Below the pieces are notes generated by a model. The model searched no databases, had not been told where the DNA came from, and worked only from the letters and a program-made list of their open reading frames with translations. Source: Archaeoglobaceae archaeon (GTDB lineage: Archaea; Halobacteriota; Archaeoglobi; Archaeoglobales; Archaeoglobaceae). From it: 46,498 nucleotides of DNA. Location of the stretch: positions 1 through 46,498 of the forward strand of contig JALWDS010000008.1 of the NCBI GenBank assembly GCA_027036775.1, given 5' to 3'. This document shows positions 41,377-46,498 of the stretch, in pieces. Within the stretch, counting starts at the first letter, position 1, and every line of letters starts with the position of its first letter. A program made the translations under genes and the position numbers.

Positions 41377-43202
41377 CTCGACACCTCGCATTCTACCTCT
41401 TTCGAGTAAGATAGAAGCTCATTCGGATAGTCCTCAAGCCTGTAAATTCCAGCGATCAATTTGTAAGTTCCCGCTGTATTCCTCTGAGGAACGTGAAGAA
41501 GGACAGGAACTCTCAAGCTCTGCCCCTTGCTAAGGTAGAACGTCGAAATTCCAGCTACGTAGTCACCTTCATCGTTCACCCCGCTCACAACCAGAACGAA
41601 CCAACCGTTCGAGTAGGATGTGACGTTCACGTAAGCTGTTACGTTCCCGCCCAACCTTGCGTTTGAAACGCTTAAACCGTTTATCACAATTGGCTTCACT
41701 TTAACCCTTATCTTGACCACGTAGTTAGAATCCGCTGGGGTTGAGGGTTTCCACGTGTTTGGATCGTAACAACCGTAGTACCATAAAACCGTATCGTTGT
41801 CCTTTAAAACGTATCTATCCGCACCAACGCTTGGGATGGGTTCGTTCGGGTAGTTGACCCAATACATCCAACCGCAGTAACCTTCCGGGTTTATCCCAGC
41901 GATGGATTCGACGTAAAGCCCCCAACTTGTTTTGGTTACGTTCACGCTGAAGTTACCTTGACCCGCCTTGATTAAAGCGTAGAGAGCTGAAGCACCGTTT
42001 ATTTGAGTTTGATTTCCATCTTTAAGTGTTATCGTTACGTTTTCCGGAATTAAAGTTACGGTGCCACTCCAGATTGTTGAGAAGTTACCGAAGCAGTATA
42101 GATTTCCGTCGTCAGCCCCTATGAAGAGCTTGCCGTTCCAGATGAAGGGGGAGGACATTACGTTGTAGTATCTGCCTTGAGGGGGTATCAAAGTGTATTT
42201 CCAAATCAAACTGCCGTCAGTTATGTTTAGAGCGTAGATCGTTCCTTGGGCTGTGTTCGTTGCGAAGTAAACGATATTACCTCCAACGGCTGGCGATGAG
42301 TCTATCTTACCGTTAGCTTTGAAATGCCAAATCTCGTTGCCGTTAAAAGCGTTCAGACAGTATAGAATACCATCTCTCGACCCAACAAAGACCTTTCCGT
42401 AAGCAATAGCTGGAGTTGAGATTGTTCCGTTTATAGTCTTGTTCCAAATCTCCTTATGCGTCGTCAGGTTTACTGCATAAATCCTGTGTTGGGTTGTGAA
42501 GTAGGCGTTGCCGTAAGCTATGGCAATTGAGCTGAGTATCTTGCTGTCCACGGTAAAGTTCCATAGGACAAAACCGCTCTCGTTTACGCATACAAGCTCG
42601 TTAGTTCCAGAGTAGTTTCCAGCGAAGAGTATCAAGTGGTCATAGGCTGACGGAGACGTGTAATAGCTTATCTCACCGCCAGTCGTAATTCTCCATTTAA
42701 CGTTGCCGTTCAAATCCAAGGCCCAAAGTGTTCCGTTTGAGAACGTTGTAATGTATATCGTGTTGTTGTATATTAGTGGGGAAGATGCGATGCCCCACCA
42801 ACTTGGATTGGTTTCAAGAGTCACGTTCCAGAGTTCCCTTCCGTTTGTATCGAAGCAGTGGAGTTTACCGCTCAAATCACCCACTACGATTAAGTTGTCG
42901 TAAACCGTAGGAGTTGATGCCCCCTCTATGCTTGCATTCCAAATTTCAGTTCCGTTCTTTGCGTAAAAGCAAGAGAGCTTAGATGTCTCGTTGTAGAAGC
43001 TACCATACCAGCTTAAAACGTAGACTCTTCCATCCTTTACGACCGGTGAGGAATCGATCAAACCACCAATTTTTGTTTTCCATATAAGATCACTTCCGTT
43101 AACCTTGGAGAAGTTTCCCGTTCTCTGCACATCTCCGTGGAAGGTCCAAGCGTTCGCAACCCCTACTACCAAAATCAGGGCAATAGCCAAGGCAAACCTC
43201 AT
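41373..43202 (-). CDS. Secreted PQQ-type beta-propeller protein with DUF4430 domain
   Basis: The 609-residue protein has a signal peptide ending near VGVANA. A beta-propeller of PQQ/Pyrrolo-quinoline-type repeats (about 20-380) has units such as YCLNAFNGNEIWHFKANG, IYALNITDGSLIWKY and LHCFDTNGRELWNV. A DUF4430 domain (about 390-480; INGASALYALIKAG, SWGLYVESIAG, CGWMYWVN, DNDTVLWYYG) and a C-terminal beta domain (about 500-609) follow. There is no PGF-CTERM. ATG 43202 gives the shortest clean signal peptide; ATG 43223 overlapping the cobD stop is an alternative. It is coupled to the toroid protein downstream and to cobD upstream. Confidence 0.85.
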   Translation of the reverse strand: MRFALAIALILVVGVANAWTFHGDVQRTGNFSKVNGSDLIWKTKIGGLIDSSPVVKDGRVYVLSWYGSFYNETSKLSCFYAKNGTEIWNASIEGASTPTVYDNLIVVGDLSGKLHCFDTNGRELWNVTLETNPSWWGIASSPLIYNNTIYITTFSNGTLWALDLNGNVKWRITTGGEISYYTSPSAYDHLILFAGNYSGTNELVCVNESGFVLWNFTVDSKILSSIAIAYGNAYFTTQHRIYAVNLTTHKEIWNKTINGTISTPAIAYGKVFVGSRDGILYCLNAFNGNEIWHFKANGKIDSSPAVGGNIVYFATNTAQGTIYALNITDGSLIWKYTLIPPQGRYYNVMSSPFIWNGKLFIGADDGNLYCFGNFSTIWSGTVTLIPENVTITLKDGNQTQINGASALYALIKAGQGNFSVNVTKTSWGLYVESIAGINPEGYCGWMYWVNYPNEPIPSVGADRYVLKDNDTVLWYYGCYDPNTWKPSTPADSNYVVKIRVKVKPIVINGLSVSNARLGGNVTAYVNVTSYSNGWFVLVVSGVNDEGDYVAGISTFYLSKGQSLRVPVLLHVPQRNTAGTYKLIAGIYRLEDYPNELLSYSKEVECEVSR

Positions 43203-43222
43203 CAAATGTTCTTGACAAATCA

Positions 43223-44080
43223 TCAAATATATTTGATTTTCGATAGGATTGCGAGAGCTATGTAAACTACAACTATCACAGTGTATATCCTCAGAGCCCT
43301 TTCGACATCTTTTAGGGTAGGTTCCCTACCTTCAAATCTGTAATGGCCCTCCTTCTCAAGCCAAACCCCCAAGATGGCACTCATGCAGGCTATGGGTTTG
43401 TCTCCGTTTATCTTGAACCTCGCCGATCTGTAGTATCTCAAAACCTTCCTCGGATTGAACGGCAAGAAGAGCAGGACTGTGATCCTTGAAGGAACGAAGT
43501 TAAGAATGTCGTCGAGCCTCGCACAGAACTTTCCGAAGAACTCGTATCTGTCGTTTCTGTATCCCATCATCGCATCCAACGTATTTATCGCTCTGTAAAC
43601 CAAAGCACCGCTCAAGCCGAAGAGCAGGTAGTAGAATATAGGGGAGGTAACGCTATCGACGATATTCTCAGCCAAGCTTTCGATAGACGCCGAAATCAAA
43701 TGCGGTCTGTCGAGCTTCGAAACGTCCCTGCTCACAATCATACTCACCGCCCTACGCTGTTCCTCCAAATCCTCGACGATAGTTCTTCTAACATGCAGAT
43801 ATAGGCTTTTTATCGCAAAAGAGGATTTTAGGAGGTAAACCTCCGCAACGAAGTTAAGAGGAAAGGGTAAAATCTTTGGCGTTAAGGAGAGAAGGAGAGC
43901 GAAGGTTGAAACCAAAGTCGTGCAAAGGACGCCGACTAAAAAATCGATTGCTGGATTCCTTCTTCTGTAACTTCTGTCCACAACTTCGGCCATCTTCCCG
44001 AACCATACGACCGGATGGAACTTATCGGGATACTCGCCCATCACCAAATCCAAAGCAACCGCAAGCAACAACTCAATCAT
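43223..44080 (-). CDS. cobD: Adenosylcobinamide-phosphate synthase
   Basis: This 285-residue CbiB/CobD membrane enzyme attaches the aminopropanol side chain to cobyric acid. Visible family motifs are FHPVVWFGK at the start, [24 protein letters not shown] in the middle and [21 protein letters not shown]. Several membrane helices and normal length. It is divergent from cobS (45 bases between) and leads leftward into the DUF4430 genes, linking those to cobalamin. Confidence 0.95.
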   Translation of the reverse strand: MIELLLAVALDLVMGEYPDKFHPVVWFGKMAEVVDRSYRRRNPAIDFLVGVLCTTLVSTFALLLSLTPKILPFPLNFVAEVYLLKSSFAIKSLYLHVRRTIVEDLEEQRRAVSMIVSRDVSKLDRPHLISASIESLAENIVDSVTSPIFYYLLFGLSGALVYRAINTLDAMMGYRNDRYEFFGKFCARLDDILNFVPSRITVLLFLPFNPRKVLRYYRSARFKINGDKPIACMSAILGVWLEKEGHYRFEGREPTLKDVERALRIYTVIVVVYIALAILSKIKYI

Positions 44081-44125
44081 ACTTGATTTTGGTTAAAGTT
44101 AAATTGATAAAGTTGTTGAACGTTT

Positions 44126-44818
44126 ATGGATTTGATCTCATTCTTCACGAGGATACCTTTTGAAGGGGACTTGGAAAGAGTTACAAAACAGCTTTGGGCT
44201 TTACCCCTTTTATCTTTGATAACTTCCGCCTTGCCCATGGCCATACTAACGTTGAAGATTCCTTTGAAGGAGGTCTTTGCACTTCTGTCTCTCTACTACA
44301 TTGTCGGTTTAATACACCTGGACGGTTTAGCGGATTTCAGCGACGGAGTGATGGCCAAAGGGGGAGTTGAGGATAAGTATAGGGCGATGAAGGACGTGAA
44401 CGTCGGAATTGCGGGTATATTTTCCGTCGTCGTCGTTTTGATCTTGCAGTTGGAAGCTTTAAAGTTCTCCCCGTTTTACGCTATATTTCTGGCTGAACTG
44501 AACTCCAAATTTTCAATACTTGTAGCTTTACTCGTTAGAAAGCCGTTGGGAGAAGGTTTGGCCAAGTTCTTTATGGATAGGTTCGACAGAAGGCAGTTCC
44601 TTATTGGATTTTGTATATACGTTACCTTAATTTCGATAACGTCGATACACGATAGAAGGGCCTTGCTATCGTCGCTTTCCTTAATAGTAAGCCTCGTTTT
44701 TATAAGGTTGGCGGTTAAAAGCTTTAACGGGCTGAACGGTGATTGTATAGGGGCTATAGCGGAAATTACGAGGACTTCGAGTTTGGTGTTGTGTGCCATC
44801 CTTTTTGAGATAAAATAA
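44126..44818 (+). CDS. cobS: Adenosylcobinamide-GDP ribazoletransferase
   Basis: This 230-residue membrane enzyme joins alpha-ribazole to adenosylcobinamide-GDP, the last step of cobalamin assembly. It has the family's SFFTRIP at the start, HLDGLADFSDGVMAKGG with metal-binding aspartates, and NGLNGDCIGAIAEITR near the end. It is divergent from cobD and ends four bases from the convergent LamG gene. Confidence 0.95.
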   Translation: MDLISFFTRIPFEGDLERVTKQLWALPLLSLITSALPMAILTLKIPLKEVFALLSLYYIVGLIHLDGLADFSDGVMAKGGVEDKYRAMKDVNVGIAGIFSVVVVLILQLEALKFSPFYAIFLAELNSKFSILVALLVRKPLGEGLAKFFMDRFDRRQFLIGFCIYVTLISITSIHDRRALLSSLSLIVSLVFIRLAVKSFNGLNGDCIGAIAEITRTSSLVLCAILFEIK

Positions 44819-44822
44819 AAAA

Positions 44823-45956
44823 CTACGAACGTCTCAGTCTAATGAGGGTTAATGAGGATAGTATTGCCACAGCCAACAACACAGAGAATCCCGGTGTTTT
44901 TTTAGTGGTTGGTGTTACGACTTCAGTTGACTCTACGGTGATAACCTTTTCCGTCTCCTCAATGTATTTGTTACCCCTACCGTCCCAGTATTCGACCTTG
45001 GCTTTTATTGTGAATTTTCCAGCTTCGTTGGGTGATACCTTGAACGATACCGTTCTGGCTTCTTTTGGCGGTATCAGATCGTAGCTCTTTTGGACGTTCA
45101 ATCCTAAGCTCGGTGAGAAGATTGTTACGGTTACATCCTTCGCATTCGCATCGCCCACGTTTTCAATTGAAAGTTCGGCTGTTCTTATCTCTCCCTGCTT
45201 TAACAGTGTATCACAGCTTATCGATAGCCTGAGCTTTGGTTTCGGTGTTGGATGTATCGTTTGTTCGTATAAGGCTTTAATTTCCTCTTCGCTTAAGGCT
45301 CTGTTGTAAATGCGGACTTCGTCGATAACACCATTATAAAAATTTAATATATTTCCTGCCCAATTTTTGGCAGCTCCAAGTAGCATACCATATCCACAAA
45401 CAGGAATTGTAGCTGAATTAGATGTGCTATCTTGTAAAACACCATTTACATATAACGCAAGTTTTCCAGAGGAATCTTTATAGGCTACAATGAAATACCA
45501 TGTGTCTGGAGTAGTCGAGAACGATGAATATAAAGGAGTTGTCCAAGCACCATCACATACACTACCTGATTTTGTGTTGAAATAGATTTTCCCACTTTGA
45601 ATTAAAGACACTATATAGCTTCCATCATTTCCAATAATATCCTCTTGATGTGAAGGACTCTTGCTGGGTTTTATCCAAAGAGTTACTGTAAACTCTTGTA
45701 GATCAAATTTTTCGGGCAATTCAACGTAATCACTAACACCATCAAACTCCAAAGCCTTACCTTTAATTCCATCCACAACCCTTGGATTTCCGTAGATTAT
45801 TCCGTCGTGTCCGTTTCCACTGTCATCCTTCAAAATTTTTCCTTCGATGTTGTCGAAGCTGTAATAAGCCACTAATCCCTTGTCCAAGTCTAAAGCATTC
45901 ACTTGAGCTACCGCAACTACCAACATCAACACCAACCCCAACGCCACACACCTCAA
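44823..45956 (-). CDS. PGF-CTERM surface protein with LamG-like domain
   Basis: This 377-residue protein has a signal peptide (to about VNA, residue 21). A LamG/concanavalin-type domain (about 24-230) has LVAYYSFDN, ALEFDGVSDYVELP, FTVTLWIK, WYFIVAYKD and GVIDEVRIYNRALSEEEI. A CARDB-like beta domain (about 242-345) follows, then the archaeosortase signal TPGFSVLLAVAIL with basic end. It is therefore expected on the cell surface. TTG 45956 follows a GGGGGTGATAG site. The LamG part (about 45340-45750) is visibly more AT-rich than the rest, suggesting a domain acquired separately. Confidence 0.85.
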   Translation of the reverse strand: MRCVALGLVLMLVVAVAQVNALDLDKGLVAYYSFDNIEGKILKDDSGNGHDGIIYGNPRVVDGIKGKALEFDGVSDYVELPEKFDLQEFTVTLWIKPSKSPSHQEDIIGNDGSYIVSLIQSGKIYFNTKSGSVCDGAWTTPLYSSFSTTPDTWYFIVAYKDSSGKLALYVNGVLQDSTSNSATIPVCGYGMLLGAAKNWAGNILNFYNGVIDEVRIYNRALSEEEIKALYEQTIHPTPKPKLRLSISCDTLLKQGEIRTAELSIENVGDANAKDVTVTIFSPSLGLNVQKSYDLIPPKEARTVSFKVSPNEAGKFTIKAKVEYWDGRGNKYIEETEKVITVESTEVVTPTTKKTPGFSVLLAVAILSSLTLIRLRRS

Positions 45957-46104
45957 GCTATCACCCCCAGATCAACCACGAATTATAACACTATATATAT
46001 ATATTTCGATTTATGCCGTTACCGTTTTACGAACTGATACGTTACAAGTAACTAATTAGTATCTAAAAATTTCTAAAACTTATTGTGATATTTAACGTTT
46101 CAAA
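45957..46104. promoter_or_regulatory. Divergent promoter gap
   Basis: The AT dinucleotide run at about 45984-46002 contains a TATA box for the leftward LamG gene. ATATTTAACGTTT at about 46088-46100 could serve the RHH gene, though it is close to its start. Nothing else is seen. Confidence 0.45.
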
Positions 46105-46260
46105 ATGCCGAGAAAGAGATATAGAACAATCGCAATTCCCGAAGAACTCTACGAAAAATGCGAAAAAATCGTAAAGGAAGGTAATTTAGGTTATTCATCC
46201 GTTTCCGAATTCGTTAAAGAGGCTATAAGAAAAAGATTGGAAGAGCTAAACCGAATTTAA
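46105..46260 (+). CDS. Ribbon-helix-helix protein (51 aa)
   Basis: The 51-residue protein starts MPRKRYRTIAIPEELYEKCE and has SSVSEFVKEAIRKRLEEL, a typical RHH strand-helix-helix pattern of CopG/MetJ-type DNA-binding proteins and antitoxins. No toxin gene is adjacent in the window, so it is an orphan regulator or antitoxin. The following 50 bases lead into the IS-like end. Confidence 0.8.
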   Translation: MPRKRYRTIAIPEELYEKCEKIVKEGNLGYSSVSEFVKEAIRKRLEELNRI

Positions 46261-46462
<202 letters not shown>

Positions 46463-46485
46463 ACTTTTCGGCAGTTAGTCGTAAT

Positions 46486-46498
46486 ATGGAACTTACGC
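46486..46498 (+). CDS. First codons of a gene cut by the window end
   Basis: ATG 46486 begins MELT and is cut by the window edge. AAATTTATAAAC at about 46453-46464 is a convincing TATA box 22-33 bases upstream, so a short-leader or leaderless gene starting here is likely. Its identity cannot be told. Confidence 0.4.

Overview
The window is a stretch of archaeal chromosome. The markers are an archaeal ribosomal-protein/RNA-polymerase operon (eL18, uL13, uS9, RpoN, RpoK), TATA-type promoters with many short-leader starts, FAU-1, a FlaK/PibD-like prepilin peptidase and PGF-CTERM (archaeosortase) surface proteins. Gene content and style suggest a hyperthermophilic euryarchaeon of the Archaeoglobales (Archaeoglobus/Ferroglobus/Geoglobus type). 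That placement is inference, not proof.

Bases 86-17533 hold an integrative plasmid-like element present as two head-to-tail copies of 8724 bp. All their encoded proteins are identical. The copies are bounded by three 42-bp direct repeats that are the 3' half of a tRNA-Lys(CTT) gene (86-127, 8810-8851, 17534-17575). The element has an SSV-type integrase whose own gene contains the attachment site. The outer ends therefore carry broken integrase halves, while the internal junction rebuilds a complete gene (8647-9639). Each unit also carries a primase-polymerase/helicase replication protein, a putative PD-(D/E)XK nuclease, several ribbon-helix-helix (RHH) or winged-helix regulators, a GGTAGC-repeat region that looks like an origin, and a TnpB-only IS200/IS605 insertion abutting a cut-off radical SAM gene. 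No capsid or envelope gene is seen.

From 17534 the host chromosome resumes. It has tRNA-Lys, an NMD3-like small protein, a tyrosine-recombinase-like protein lacking the usual first arginine, then on the minus strand pyrE, eL18, uL13, uS9, rpoN, an embedded tRNA-Pro and rpoK. After tRNA-Gly and a dead PIN-domain remnant comes a tight minus-strand run: arsA-like ATPase, ilvE, an ACT protein, homoserine dehydrogenase, prepilin peptidase and glmM-type mutase. A DUF5320/NifX-like group, tRNA-Met, FAU-1 and a MoeA-periplasmic-binding fusion follow.

Bases 32296-36318 are an unfamiliar operon of small membrane proteins, including two paralogues flanking a dead toxin-antitoxin locus. Bases 36290-45956 form a cobalamin-flavoured region: BtuC and BtuF, CobD and CobS. 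Two large secreted proteins carry DUF4430 (the fold of the beta domain of vertebrate intrinsic factor/transcobalamin). One of these also has an alpha/alpha-toroid-like domain and a PGF-CTERM anchor. This could be a surface B12-capture system. The window ends with a lone RHH gene, a solitary IS200/IS605-type terminal hairpin block and the first codons of another gene.
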